64,000 nucleotides of DNA, taken from NCBI RefSeq assembly GCF_040654195.1, contig NZ_JBFAHM010000001.1, positions 124,001-188,000 of the forward strand, in the 5' to 3' direction. Source of the stretch: Hamadaea sp013361475. GTDB taxonomy: Bacteria; Actinomycetota; Actinomycetes; Mycobacteriales; Micromonosporaceae. A program made the position numbers and the translations under genes. The notes under the pieces were generated by a model. That model ran no database searches, was not told where the DNA came from, and saw only the letters and a program-made list of their open reading frames with translations. This document shows positions 45,477-57,840 of this stretch, in pieces; position 1 is the first letter of the stretch; every line of letters starts with the position of its first letter.

Positions 45477-45707
45477 GTGATCACGGTTCGCTACTTCGCC
45501 GGGGCCCGGGCAGCGGCCGGGGCGACCGAGGCCGAGTTGCCCGACGGGAGCAGCGTCGCGGAGTTGACCGCGAGCGCCCGTCCGCAACTCGCCAAGGTGC
45601 TCTCGGCGGCCAGCTTCCTCGTCGACGGCACCGCCTGGCGGGACCGGGACGAGCCGCTCCCGGCCGGATGCACGCTCGACGTGCTGCCCCCGTTCGCGGG
45701 CGGCTGA
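45477..45707 (+). CDS. moaD: Molybdopterin synthase sulfur carrier subunit MoaD
   Basis: This is a 76-residue ubiquitin-like protein ending in Gly-Gly, the tail that is thiocarboxylated to donate sulfur to cyclic pyranopterin. The fold starts ITVRYFAGARAAAGATEAEL and ends VLPPFAGG. Its GTG follows the moaA stop directly. No moaE is adjacent, so the large synthase subunit must lie elsewhere. Confidence 0.93.
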   Translation: MITVRYFAGARAAAGATEAELPDGSSVAELTASARPQLAKVLSAASFLVDGTAWRDRDEPLPAGCTLDVLPPFAGG

Positions 45708-45709
45708 GC

Positions 45710-46936
45710 GTGGCGCAGATGGCGTTCTTCCTGATCTTCGCCCTCGGTGTCGCCGCCGCAATCCACTACTACCTCTGGTTCCGGCTGGTACGCAGCACCA
45801 CCCGGCCCGGCCGGGCCCGCCGGATCGGCACCGGACTCGTGGTGGCGGCCCTCGTCGTCCTCATCGGAGCCCTTGTGCTCACCCGGCTGGACGCGAACCT
45901 CGAATGGTTGGCGGTCGTCGGCTACCTGTGGCTCGCCGTGATGTTCTACCTGCTGGTCACGCTCGCCGTCCTGGAGATACCGGCGTTCATCGCCAAGCGG
46001 TTGTCGGCGCGGACCGGCCGGGCAGCCCCCGACGCGGGCGCAATCGCCGCCGCACCCGCCCCGGCGGAAGAAGTCACCGATGACGACCGCCCCGCTGGGC
46101 GTACCCCTTCGGGCGAAAGCCGGAGGTTGTTCGTGGCGCGCACGGTCGCGATCACCGCTGGGGTCGTCGCGGCCGGGACCGTGGGTTTCGGCGTGACCCA
46201 GGCGCTGGGCCGGCCGGTGCTGAAGCGCCGCCAGATCGCGCTGGCCAAGCTGCCGCGCGCGATGGACGGCTATCGCGTCGCGCTGGTCTCCGACATCCAC
46301 CTCGGACCGCTGGCCGGGCGGAAGCACATCGAGCGGATCGTGGAAATCATCAACGGCCTCGACGCCGACATCGTCACCGTGGTCGGCGACCTGGTCGACG
46401 GCACGGTCGCCCAGCTCGGCGACGACGCCGCGCCGCTCCGGATGTTGCGGAGCAAGCACGGCGCCTACTTCGTGACCGGCAACCACGAGTACTACTCGGG
46501 CTACGAGGAGTGGATCCAGGAGGTCACCGAACTGGGTTTGAAGCCGTTGCGCAACGAGCGGGTGGCGTTGCCCGGCGGGCTGGACCTGGCGGGGGTCAAC
46601 GACGTCACCGGGGCGGGCTTCGACGACGGGCCCGACTTCGCGAAGGCGCTCGACGGGCGCGACCCGGCCAAGCCGGTCGTCCTGCTCGCGCACCAGCCGA
46701 TCCAGGTGCACGACGCGGCCAAGCACGGCGTCGACCTGCAACTGTCGGGGCACACCCACGGCGGCCAGATGGCGCCCTTCAATCTCGCGGTCAAGCTGCA
46801 GCAACCGGTGGTGAGCGGCTACGACACCATCGACGGCACGCAGATCTACGTGACCAACGGTGCGGGATTCTGGGGGCCACCGGTGCGCGTCGGGGCACCG
46901 CCGGACATCACGCTGGTCGAGTTGCGCGCTCCCTGA
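45710..46936 (+). CDS. Membrane-anchored metallophosphoesterase
   Basis: This is a 408-residue protein. Three membrane helices fill about 1-95, and a further helix follows near 140-165. The calcineurin-like phosphoesterase domain (about 185-408) shows all metal motifs: SDIHLG, GDLVDG, GNHEYY, HQP and GHTHGG. It resembles the YkuE/YaeI type that acts on lipid-linked pyrophosphates. The GTG at 45710 lies 2 bp after the moaD stop; a Met three codons later is an alternative. It may be co-transcribed with moaAD by position only. Confidence 0.88.
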   Translation: MAQMAFFLIFALGVAAAIHYYLWFRLVRSTTRPGRARRIGTGLVVAALVVLIGALVLTRLDANLEWLAVVGYLWLAVMFYLLVTLAVLEIPAFIAKRLSARTGRAAPDAGAIAAAPAPAEEVTDDDRPAGRTPSGESRRLFVARTVAITAGVVAAGTVGFGVTQALGRPVLKRRQIALAKLPRAMDGYRVALVSDIHLGPLAGRKHIERIVEIINGLDADIVTVVGDLVDGTVAQLGDDAAPLRMLRSKHGAYFVTGNHEYYSGYEEWIQEVTELGLKPLRNERVALPGGLDLAGVNDVTGAGFDDGPDFAKALDGRDPAKPVVLLAHQPIQVHDAAKHGVDLQLSGHTHGGQMAPFNLAVKLQQPVVSGYDTIDGTQIYVTNGAGFWGPPVRVGAPPDITLVELRAP

Positions 46937-47043
46937 CGCCTCGCCCAAGCGGTGGACGCCGGGCAGCCAGACTGGAGTCAGACATCTCACGAGCCGGTGT
47001 GGCGGCGAGCGCGGCACCGCGCGCGCATGCCAGGATTCACCGC

Positions 47044-50124
<3,081 letters not shown>

Positions 50125-50230
50125 CGCACTTGTCCGATCCGGTCAGGACTGGCGTAACCGCACCGGATGAGGCAGGGTGTTCCCAGGATTTCATGATGCG
50201 CACTAGGCATCGACCTGGAGGGACGTGGGG

Positions 50231-50845
50231 ATGTCGGTCCGACTGGTCACCGTCGACGCCGTAACGCTGACTCGTCTCGGCTACGCCGCCGCGGTCTCGG
50301 CGTACCCGGACATTTCTCTGGTGGGCCAGGCGACCAGCGCGGACGAAGCGGTGGAGCTGGTCAACGCGCTGTCGCCCAACGTCGTCGCGGTCGACACGCA
50401 CCTGCCGGACGGCGACGGCGTTCAACTCGCCGTCAAACTACGCTCGGAGCACCCGCAGCTGGGCATCGTCCTGACCGGCCCGGCCGAGGACGACTACATC
50501 TTCCGGGCCCTCGAAGCCGGGCTGTCGGCGTTCCTGCCCCGCACCGCCACCGTCGAGCTGCTGATGTCGGCAGTACGCCATGCGGCGGTCGCGCCGGCCT
50601 CGTTCACCGCGCCCAACCTGGCCGCGGCCCTGGCCCGCCGGCGCGCCCGCGCCGCCGCGCTGAGCCCGCGCGAGGAGGAGATCCTCCGGCACCTCAACAC
50701 CGGCTCGTCGCTCGCCTCGATCGCGAGCCAGCTGCGGTTGACCGAGTCGACGGTACGGACCTACGTCGCACGGCTCTACGACAAGCTGGGCGTGCACAAC
50801 CGGGCGCAGGCGCTGATCGTGGCCGCCCAGCACGACCTGCTCTGA
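50231..50845 (+). CDS. Orphan NarL-type response regulator
   Basis: This is a 204-residue regulator with a receiver domain (phospho-acceptor in VVAVDTHLPDGDG near 56) and a LuxR-type helix-turn-helix (LSPREEEILRHLNTG, then TESTVRTYVARLYDKLGV). The Thr/Ser and Lys switch residues look changed (TGPAED, FLPRTA: Arg where Lys is usual), so phosphorylation may not be canonical. No kinase gene is adjacent. It stands upstream of a membrane protein and the convergent Tad pilus locus; control of these is only a guess. The ATG at 50231 or a GTG 6 nt before it could serve. Confidence 0.8.
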   Translation: MSVRLVTVDAVTLTRLGYAAAVSAYPDISLVGQATSADEAVELVNALSPNVVAVDTHLPDGDGVQLAVKLRSEHPQLGIVLTGPAEDDYIFRALEAGLSAFLPRTATVELLMSAVRHAAVAPASFTAPNLAAALARRRARAAALSPREEEILRHLNTGSSLASIASQLRLTESTVRTYVARLYDKLGVHNRAQALIVAAQHDLL

Positions 50846-50913
50846 CCGGTCGCCGGAGGAAGACTGTCCGCGAGGGCGGTGCCTGACCGCATCGACGTTG
50901 TCAGGCTGACCGG

Positions 50914-52314
50914 GTGGGGTTCGCACGACGGTGGGGCTGGGTCCCGCTGGCTCTCCTTCCGCTGGCGCTGCTCCGTTCCGGGACGCTCGCCGAGTCCGAC
51001 ACGTTCTGGCAAATCCGCATCGGGCTGGACGTTCTGCGGACACGCTCCGTCCCGGACGCCGACACGTATTCGTGGACGGCCACCGGAGCGGAGTGGCATC
51101 CGAACTCCTGGGGCTTCGACGTGCTGCTCGGGCTGGCGTACCGCTGGGGCGGGCTTGCCTTGGTCGCTCTTCTCTCGGCCGCCTTCATCCCGATCATCTG
51201 CGCGGCCCTGGCCACCCTGGCCCGGGCGATGGGTGCCCGCCCTGGGGTCACCGTGTGGGTCGCCGCGACCGGGTTGATGCTGCTCACGGGCTGGCTGTCC
51301 GCCCGCCCACAGCTCGTCGACTACGTAGCTGCGCCTCTCGTCCTGGTCTTGTTGGAGACGGCGTTGACGGCCGATCGCCGACAACACCCGATCTTCGCCA
51401 TCGCGGGTCTAGGCGCGATTCATGCGGTCTGGGTGAACCTGCACAACGCCGCACCGATCGGCGTGATCCTTCTGACCTGTGCCGGGCTGAGCCACATCGT
51501 GATGGCACGGACGCTGCGGGTCGGTGCCCTCGTCGCCGGTGCGATCGCGGCAGCGGCGCTCGGCTGCCTCGCCAACCCGCTCGGCTGGACGCTGGTGCAG
51601 CAGGCCTGGTCCGTCCGAGCGGCATCGGCCGACATCACCGAATGGCGAAGCATCCTCGACGGAGGACCAGCGGAGATCGCGGCTTTGCTGACGGCGCTGG
51701 CCGGAGCCGCCGCAGCGGCTGGTCTACGAAGGTGGCCCGTAGCTGTCGCGGTGGCCGCGATGGCGGCTGCCGGGGCATACACGATCCGCTTGCTACCCAT
51801 TGCGTGCGTCCTCGGCCTCGCCGCGTCCGCCGCCTGGCTGTCGTCGTGGGCGCCGTCGGCACAGTACTTCTTCCGTCGCCGTAAGTTCTTCAGCGTGTGG
51901 TTCGGTGTCCTGCTGGCAGGGCAGGCAGTCGTGGCCGCGAGCATCGGAATGCACCCGGGGCGGAGCACTTATCCGCTGGCGGCGATCGCGCGGCTGCCCG
52001 CCGCTTGCCGCCTCTTCAACAGCTACCTGCTCGGCGGTCCGGTGATTCTTCTCCGGCCAGACGTTCCCGTCAGCCAAGACTCACGCAACGACCTTTACGG
52101 CGCGGCGGCGTTGGACGAGGCCGCCGCCGTCGAGTTCGGTGACGGCGGAACGTCCTGGCTGGACGAGCAACAGGTCACCTGCGTCCTCACACCCTCGGCG
52201 TCGCCGCTCGCTCGGCGGCTGACCACCGATGAGCGTTGGCACATTCTGACCACAGACGGCGACAGCACGGCGTTTGTCCGCCGCACGCCGCCGGCCAGGG
52301 CTGTCAACGGCTGA
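50914..52314 (+). CDS. Polytopic membrane protein, glycosyltransferase-like
   Basis: This is a 466-residue protein with about ten membrane helices in the first 350 residues and a soluble C-terminal part. The first extracytoplasmic loop has SDTFWQIRIG and VPDADTYSWT, which recalls the Asp-containing loop of GT-C-type membrane glycosyltransferases that use polyprenyl-linked sugars. It might glycosylate pilin or another exported product, but this is inferred from position. The last 11 nt overlap the convergent tadC gene. Confidence 0.55.
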   Translation: MGFARRWGWVPLALLPLALLRSGTLAESDTFWQIRIGLDVLRTRSVPDADTYSWTATGAEWHPNSWGFDVLLGLAYRWGGLALVALLSAAFIPIICAALATLARAMGARPGVTVWVAATGLMLLTGWLSARPQLVDYVAAPLVLVLLETALTADRRQHPIFAIAGLGAIHAVWVNLHNAAPIGVILLTCAGLSHIVMARTLRVGALVAGAIAAAALGCLANPLGWTLVQQAWSVRAASADITEWRSILDGGPAEIAALLTALAGAAAAAGLRRWPVAVAVAAMAAAGAYTIRLLPIACVLGLAASAAWLSSWAPSAQYFFRRRKFFSVWFGVLLAGQAVVAASIGMHPGRSTYPLAAIARLPAACRLFNSYLLGGPVILLRPDVPVSQDSRNDLYGAAALDEAAAVEFGDGGTSWLDEQQVTCVLTPSASPLARRLTTDERWHILTTDGDSTAFVRRTPPARAVNG

Positions 52315-53224
52315 ACGCGGCCATGATGTTCATGACGCCGGGACCGAGAATGACGATGAAGAGGGCCGGCAGGAGGCAGAAGACGAGGGGGAACAGTACC
52401 TTCACAGGAACCTTGGCGGCAGCTTCCTCAGCGGTCTGCCGTCGTTTGATCCGCATCTCGCGGGACTGCTCACGAAGCACGTCCGCGATCGGCACGCCGA
52501 GCTCGGCCGCCTGCACTACCGACGTGGCGAGCGTACGCAGTTCGATGACGGTGGTCCGTCCCGCAAGCGCGCGCATTGCGTCGGCGCGCCGCTGACCCAT
52601 TTGCATCTCGTGCAACAGCCGCGAGAATTCGCGCGACAAAGCACCCGGCATTTGCTGAGCGACCTGCGAGATCGCGGCGTCGAACCCGAGACCGGCCTCG
52701 ACGGAGAGAGTGAGAAGATCGAGAGCGTCCGGCAGCTGGCGCCGAATCTCCTGCTGCCGCCGCAGGCCTAGGTTGAGGACGAGGATGAAGGGCAACCAGA
52801 AACCGAACGCGGCGGCCAGGACCGTCACGACCACGAGGGCCAGGACCGGCACCCCCAGGCTTAGGCTGGCGACCAAGCCGACGGCCGCAAAGACCAGGAG
52901 TCCGAGACCCTGCATCTCCATCAGGCGTTCGGGCGGCCACGCGGCCGGATTTCCGGCGTAGTCCAACCATTTCTGTAGTTTGGTGACCGCCCCTTGCGGC
53001 GTCAGTATCCGCCCGAGAGCCGACACACGCTCGACGGCCGGCCCGACTGCCCGCTCGCGCAGATTGTCGTCCGCCGTCCCGCCGGGTGCGTATACGGCGT
53101 CGATCGACGCAAGCGCCTTCGCCACACCCGTACGACCCACACTCGCGGAAACGACCGTGAACACGGCGACCACGATGGCGAGAAAGACTGCGCCCAGCCC
53201 GGTGAAGAACAGGATCGTAGGCAT
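52304..53224 (-). CDS. tadC: Tad pilus inner-membrane protein TadC
   Basis: This 306-residue type II secretion F-family protein has three or four membrane helices: one at the N-terminus, two near 105-155 and one at the C-terminus. The T2SSF domain lies between about 165 and 290, with LPDALDLLTLSVEAGLGFDAA. With TadB it forms the platform that transmits force from the ATPase. It follows the vWA-TadB fusion by 4 bp and is the last gene of the pilus operon. Confidence 0.9.
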   Translation of the reverse strand: MPTILFFTGLGAVFLAIVVAVFTVVSASVGRTGVAKALASIDAVYAPGGTADDNLRERAVGPAVERVSALGRILTPQGAVTKLQKWLDYAGNPAAWPPERLMEMQGLGLLVFAAVGLVASLSLGVPVLALVVVTVLAAAFGFWLPFILVLNLGLRRQQEIRRQLPDALDLLTLSVEAGLGFDAAISQVAQQMPGALSREFSRLLHEMQMGQRRADAMRALAGRTTVIELRTLATSVVQAAELGVPIADVLREQSREMRIKRRQTAEEAAAKVPVKVLFPLVFCLLPALFIVILGPGVMNIMAAFSR

Positions 53225-53228
53225 CGTC

Positions 53229-55142
53229 TCAAACCTCTACCTTCACAAGCCGGATGAGCCAGAACGCGCCGACGACCATCTCGAGGACCGCTATCACCGA
53301 CAGCATTACGCCCATCGGCGTTGTGAACAGCGGCGCCATGTACTCCGCTCGGGCCACCAGCATGAAAGCGGCGACGAAAATCGGCAGGCCGAGCAGGATG
53401 TACGCCGACAGCCGGCCCTCCGCCGACAGCGACTTGACCTGACGCTTGATCATGGATCGTTCGCGCATCGTCGCGACCGTGGTCTGGAGGACTTCCGCCA
53501 GGTTTCCGCCGACCTCGCGTTGGACCCGAATCGCCACGACCGCCCAGCTGAGGTCCTTGCTGTTCATGCGCGCCGCGACCCGGTTGAGCGCGTCCTCGAC
53601 GTCGACGCCGAGCCTCGTCTCGCCCAGAGCCCGGCCGAACTCCGACGAGATGGGATCGGGGAATTCCCGGACCATCGCGTCCAGCGACTGGGGAAGCGAG
53701 AAGCCGGAGCGCATCGAACCGATCACCAGCTGCAACGCGTCTGGCAGTTGCGTCGCGAATGCATCGATCCGCCGGGACGCGCGGATCCGGTGATACAGCG
53801 CTGTCCCGACCGCACCCAGCAGTATGCCCAGGATGAGGCCCAGAATCGGATCAAGGAGGACGGCCAGGACAAGTCCCAGCGCAATGCAGATCAACGCCCG
53901 TATCAGCAACCACTCGTGCGGGCGAAGCCGCATGCCCGCCCGATCGAGCTGCATGGCGATCCGGCCCTCGACCTTGGCCTGCTTCATCACCTGCTCGGAC
54001 AAGGCCAGCGCGGCTTGAGCGACGGCATTGTCCGACTCACTTTGGTGCGTGTTCGTGCGGCGTACCGGCGCGGCGAACTGGTTCACCTGCGCCAGCCGAC
54101 GGCGACGCTCGGCTGCTCCGAACAGCGGCGACAGAATGAGTAAGCCCAACGCCAGCAGACCGAGAAAGACGGCGGCCAGCATGCCGAGACGCACTGGGAG
54201 GGGCCACCCCGGCATGGCGGACCCTTGCAGTGGCGTGCCTCCAGTGTCTGGCAGCAGGGTGAGCGCAAGGTCGGTCGAGACAGACGTGGTGCCCAAGCGG
54301 ACCGCCACCGTCATCGTTACGGACTTGCCCGCCAACTCCCGCGGAATGGCGACCTTGACCAGAGACTGGGCCGAGAACGATCCGGCCGCCTGTGAAAACG
54401 CACCGGTCAGCGAGGCTGCGTCGACCGCCGCGAAGAACCGCCCGCCCGTGCCGGCGGACAATCCCGAAAGTACGCCCTTCGTCTGTTCTTCGGTCTTGAA
54501 GGCGACGGTGTCGACCGGGATACCCTTGAGATCTTCGGTCGATTTGGGCAGCGTATGCGTGGAGGCGGTGTCCGCACCGTCGGACAGCACCAGCATCCGG
54601 CGCTCTCGGTAGTTGCCGCTCTTCAGAAGTTCGGCGGCGGAGCTGATGCCGTCGTACAGAGCCGTCTCGCCGGCCGCGTTGAGCCCCGCGACCGCGTTCT
54701 TCGCCTGTGTACGGTCGCCCGTCAGCCGAAGCTTGACGGTGGCCGGTGCACCCGCGGTAACCACACCGACTTGAACGTCCGACGGCAGCGCCGAGAGAAA
54801 CGCCGCGGCGGCGGCCTTGGCCGCCGTCAGCGGCTCGCCACGCATCGAGCCCGAAGTGTCCAGCACCAGCACGACAGCACGGGTGTTGGTCGGCTTTCCC
54901 TCACCGGCCTTCACCGGCGTGACCGTCGCCTGGAGTGCGGTGCCGTCCATCGTGACCTTGAGATTTTCGGCATCGATGGCATTGCCGGTCGGCAGACCCT
55001 GCCCCGAAAGGTAGAACTCGACGATCCCGGCGTCCTGCGCGACGCTTGAGATCACGATGGTCGCATCGGCCGCCGACGCCGGAGACGCCAGGACCGCGAC
55101 ACAAGATGCTGCCGCGATGAGACCGAACAGGCGCGTGCGCAT
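53229..55142 (-). CDS. tadB: Fusion of von Willebrand A domain and TadB
   Basis: This is a 637-residue fusion. A signal peptide (about 1-25, ending ASA) leads to an extracytoplasmic vWA domain with the MIDAS motif DTSGS at 95-99 and further metal residues to about 275. A membrane helix near 320-345 and a linker follow, then a T2SS F domain (about 445-600) with LPDALQLVIGSMRSGFSLPQ and helices near 415-450 and 580-630. The TadB part is a platform protein; the vWA part may bind pilin or a surface ligand. Its ATG overlaps the tadA stop by one base. Confidence 0.88.
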   Translation of the reverse strand: MRTRLFGLIAAASCVAVLASPASAADATIVISSVAQDAGIVEFYLSGQGLPTGNAIDAENLKVTMDGTALQATVTPVKAGEGKPTNTRAVVLVLDTSGSMRGEPLTAAKAAAAAFLSALPSDVQVGVVTAGAPATVKLRLTGDRTQAKNAVAGLNAAGETALYDGISSAAELLKSGNYRERRMLVLSDGADTASTHTLPKSTEDLKGIPVDTVAFKTEEQTKGVLSGLSAGTGGRFFAAVDAASLTGAFSQAAGSFSAQSLVKVAIPRELAGKSVTMTVAVRLGTTSVSTDLALTLLPDTGGTPLQGSAMPGWPLPVRLGMLAAVFLGLLALGLLILSPLFGAAERRRRLAQVNQFAAPVRRTNTHQSESDNAVAQAALALSEQVMKQAKVEGRIAMQLDRAGMRLRPHEWLLIRALICIALGLVLAVLLDPILGLILGILLGAVGTALYHRIRASRRIDAFATQLPDALQLVIGSMRSGFSLPQSLDAMVREFPDPISSEFGRALGETRLGVDVEDALNRVAARMNSKDLSWAVVAIRVQREVGGNLAEVLQTTVATMRERSMIKRQVKSLSAEGRLSAYILLGLPIFVAAFMLVARAEYMAPLFTTPMGVMLSVIAVLEMVVGAFWLIRLVKVEV

Positions 55143-56593
55143 CAGGCCCCCAGCCCGGAACGACCGAAGATCTCCGGCGTAATCGCGATGCCTTGATCGG
55201 CTAGGACGTCCAGGAACTTCGGTCGCAAACCAGTGCTGCGCAGCTGGCCCTGGTGCCGCCCGTACTGGTCTTGACCCGCGCGGAAGTCGAAGGTGAACAG
55301 ATCCTGCATGGTGACGACGTCGCCTTCCATGCCGGTGACCTCGGTAATGCTTGTGATCCGCCGCGAACCGTCCCGAAGCCGGGTCAGCTGGATGACGACG
55401 TCGACTGCCGAGGAGATCTGCTCGCGAATCGCTCGGACAGGAAGATCCATGCCGGCCATCAACACCATCGTCTCCATCCGGGCGATGGAGTCGCGTGGCG
55501 AATTGGCGTGCACCGTCGTCAGAGATCCGTCGTGACCGGTGTTCATCGCCTGAAGCATGTCCAGCGCGGCGCCGTCTCGAACCTCGCCGACGACGATTCG
55601 ATCCGGCCGCATCCGCAGCGCGTTGCGAACGAGGTCTCGGACCGTGATCTCGCCACGGCCCTCGATGTTCGGCGGTCGCGATTCGAGCCGGACGACGTGT
55701 TCCTGGGCGAGCCGGAGTTCAGCGGAGTCCTCGATCGTCACGATTCGCTCGTCGGACGGCAGGAAACTCGACACGACGTTGAGCAAGGTGGTCTTTCCGG
55801 TGCCCGTTCCGCCCGAGACGATCACGTCGAGCCGACCCTGGACGCACGCCCGCAGCAGCTCGGCGATGGGCTGCGTCATCGTCCCGAAACGGATCAAGTC
55901 GTCGACCCCGTAAGGCTCGGCGGCGAACTTCCGAATGGTCAGAGCGGCGCCGTCGAGGGCGATCGGGGGCACGACGGCGTTCACCCGCGATCCGTCGGGC
56001 AGTCGCGCGTCGACCATCGGGCTGGACTCGTCGACCCGTCGGCCCACTCGCGAGACAATCTTGTCGATGACGCGGCGAAGATGCTGCTCGTCCATGAAGG
56101 CGGCGTCGACCTCGTGGATGTGACCGTAACGTTCGACGTATATCCGGTCCCAGGCGTTCACCATGATTTCGGTGACCTCGGCGTCCCGGAGCATCGGCTC
56201 GATCGGCCCGTGGCCCAGGATCTCGTCGATGATCTGCTGGTAGGCCAGGGCACGGTCACCCGCGCTGAGGACCACCTCCTCCCGGGCGAGCACCTCGGGA
56301 AGCGCCTCGCGTACACGCCGCGCAAGCTCGTCGTCGTCGTTCACCGTCTCGTAGAGCTGCGGTCCAAGCAACTCGAGCAACGCCTCGTGCGCCCGGCGCC
56401 GCACAGCCGCGAGCGGGTCGTACGCCCTCCGGTGATTACGCCGTACGTTGGACAACACCGACGTGACCGGCACCGACGACACCGGGGCGGCGTACGCCGA
56501 TCCCGCTTCCTGGGCGGCGACGATGCGTTCCTGCAGCACACCGGCGCCAGCAATGCCCACGGCACGCTGCCCAAGCCGATCTTGCAAGCTCAT
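55142..56593 (-). CDS. tadA: Tad pilus assembly ATPase TadA/CpaF
   Basis: This is a 483-residue secretion ATPase of the CpaF type. An N-terminal helical domain is followed by the RecA-like core with Walker A SGGTGTGKTTLLN near 265, the Asp box, Walker B and the His box (TTVHANSPRD). It powers assembly and possibly retraction of the Flp pilus. The gene lies between the TadZ-type localisation ATPase and the vWA-TadB fusion. Confidence 0.95.
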   Translation of the reverse strand: MSLQDRLGQRAVGIAGAGVLQERIVAAQEAGSAYAAPVSSVPVTSVLSNVRRNHRRAYDPLAAVRRRAHEALLELLGPQLYETVNDDDELARRVREALPEVLAREEVVLSAGDRALAYQQIIDEILGHGPIEPMLRDAEVTEIMVNAWDRIYVERYGHIHEVDAAFMDEQHLRRVIDKIVSRVGRRVDESSPMVDARLPDGSRVNAVVPPIALDGAALTIRKFAAEPYGVDDLIRFGTMTQPIAELLRACVQGRLDVIVSGGTGTGKTTLLNVVSSFLPSDERIVTIEDSAELRLAQEHVVRLESRPPNIEGRGEITVRDLVRNALRMRPDRIVVGEVRDGAALDMLQAMNTGHDGSLTTVHANSPRDSIARMETMVLMAGMDLPVRAIREQISSAVDVVIQLTRLRDGSRRITSITEVTGMEGDVVTMQDLFTFDFRAGQDQYGRHQGQLRSTGLRPKFLDVLADQGIAITPEIFGRSGLGA

Positions 56594-56599
56594 AGCCGG

Positions 56600-57799
56600 T
56601 TACCTCGATCCCTTGCTGAACAGACCGCGTTTGACCTTGACATCCGGCGCGGTTCGGCGGAACTTCTTCGCGGCCAGTTCCTTGATGGCGAGCGTCACCG
56701 GGTGGCTGGCGTGTGAGACCGCCAGTGGGACGCCGACGTTCGCCGACACGGGAACGTCGCGGCTGGACGGGATGTGCGCGTTGATGGGCACTCGGATGAC
56801 CTTCTCGATGTCGGTATGCGAAAGGCCGACCTTCGAATCAGCCCGGTTCAGCACCACGGTGCGGGCCTCTCGCCGGTAGTCCAGCAGGTCGAACATGTCC
56901 AGGACCACCCTGGTGTTCTTCAGCGCCGGGATTTCCGGCGTGGTCACGAGAAGGTAGTGATGGGCGGCATCCAGCGCGGCCAGCATCTGCTCGCTGAACA
57001 CGCTCGCCGTGTCGATCACGACGTAGTCGAACGAGTCCCGCGCGAGCTGGATCAGATCGCTGATGAGTCCGCGGCCGATGTCCTCGGCCAGCGCCGGCTG
57101 CACCGGGGCGAGGAGGACGTCGAGTCCGCTCCGATAGGGGGTGAGCAGTGTCCGGAACCCGGTCTCGTCGATCCGGTCCGCCACCGGCACCGCGTCGGCG
57201 ATGGTCCGTTCAGGGGCGAGTTGGGTCAGGATGGCTACGTCACCGAAGGCGAGGTCCAGGTCCATCAGGCAGACCTTCCGCTTTCCGCCTTCGGCCAGCA
57301 GGATCGCCAGGTTGAGCGCAGTCATCGTCTTGCCGACGCCGCCCTTCGCCGAGAAGACGGTGATGACCTGCCCATCCCGCAGGTCACCCGCCCCGTTCCC
57401 GCTCGTCGGCATGACGGCGTGCCCATTGGCATGAGTGTGCTGATTCAGCTGACGAGAGATGTCCTGAGATCTCGCGCAGGCCCCGAGGATGGCGGCTGAG
57501 TCGGCGACGTCCACCACCTCGCGTACGCCTGCCCGAAGCGCCTCCGCCATGACGTTGACATCCAGATACTGCCGAAGAAGCACCACCCCGAGCGCCGGCC
57601 GGCGTACGCGGCACTGCTCGGCGAAGCCGACCGCCTCCGCAAGCGGGGTGCTGGGGCCGAGGATCACCAGGATCTCGTCCCGGCGGACGTTGACCTCCTC
57701 GACGAGCGCATCGGCCGAGCCGACGATCAAGATGTCCTCGCCCAGCAGGGTCGCGAGCTTCTCGGCCTGCTGTTGCCATTGTTCATAGAGGATCGTCAT
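56600..57799 (-). CDS. cpaE: Tad pilus localisation ATPase CpaE/TadZ
   Basis: This is a 399-residue MinD/ParA-family protein. An atypical receiver-like domain (about 1-120) comes first, then the deviant Walker A SAKGGVGKT near 152-160 and the CLMDLDLAFGDV strand. It places the pilus machine at a cell site. The ATG at 57799 is chosen for its GAGGGG ribosome site. A GTG at 57844 overlapping the cpaB stop by 4 nt is an alternative that would add 15 residues. Confidence 0.92.
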   Translation of the reverse strand: MTILYEQWQQQAEKLATLLGEDILIVGSADALVEEVNVRRDEILVILGPSTPLAEAVGFAEQCRVRRPALGVVLLRQYLDVNVMAEALRAGVREVVDVADSAAILGACARSQDISRQLNQHTHANGHAVMPTSGNGAGDLRDGQVITVFSAKGGVGKTMTALNLAILLAEGGKRKVCLMDLDLAFGDVAILTQLAPERTIADAVPVADRIDETGFRTLLTPYRSGLDVLLAPVQPALAEDIGRGLISDLIQLARDSFDYVVIDTASVFSEQMLAALDAAHHYLLVTTPEIPALKNTRVVLDMFDLLDYRREARTVVLNRADSKVGLSHTDIEKVIRVPINAHIPSSRDVPVSANVGVPLAVSHASHPVTLAIKELAAKKFRRTAPDVKVKRGLFSKGSR

Positions 57800-57840
57800 C
57801 GGAGGCCCCTCGTCGTGCTCCATGGTTGTTCTGAGCAACT

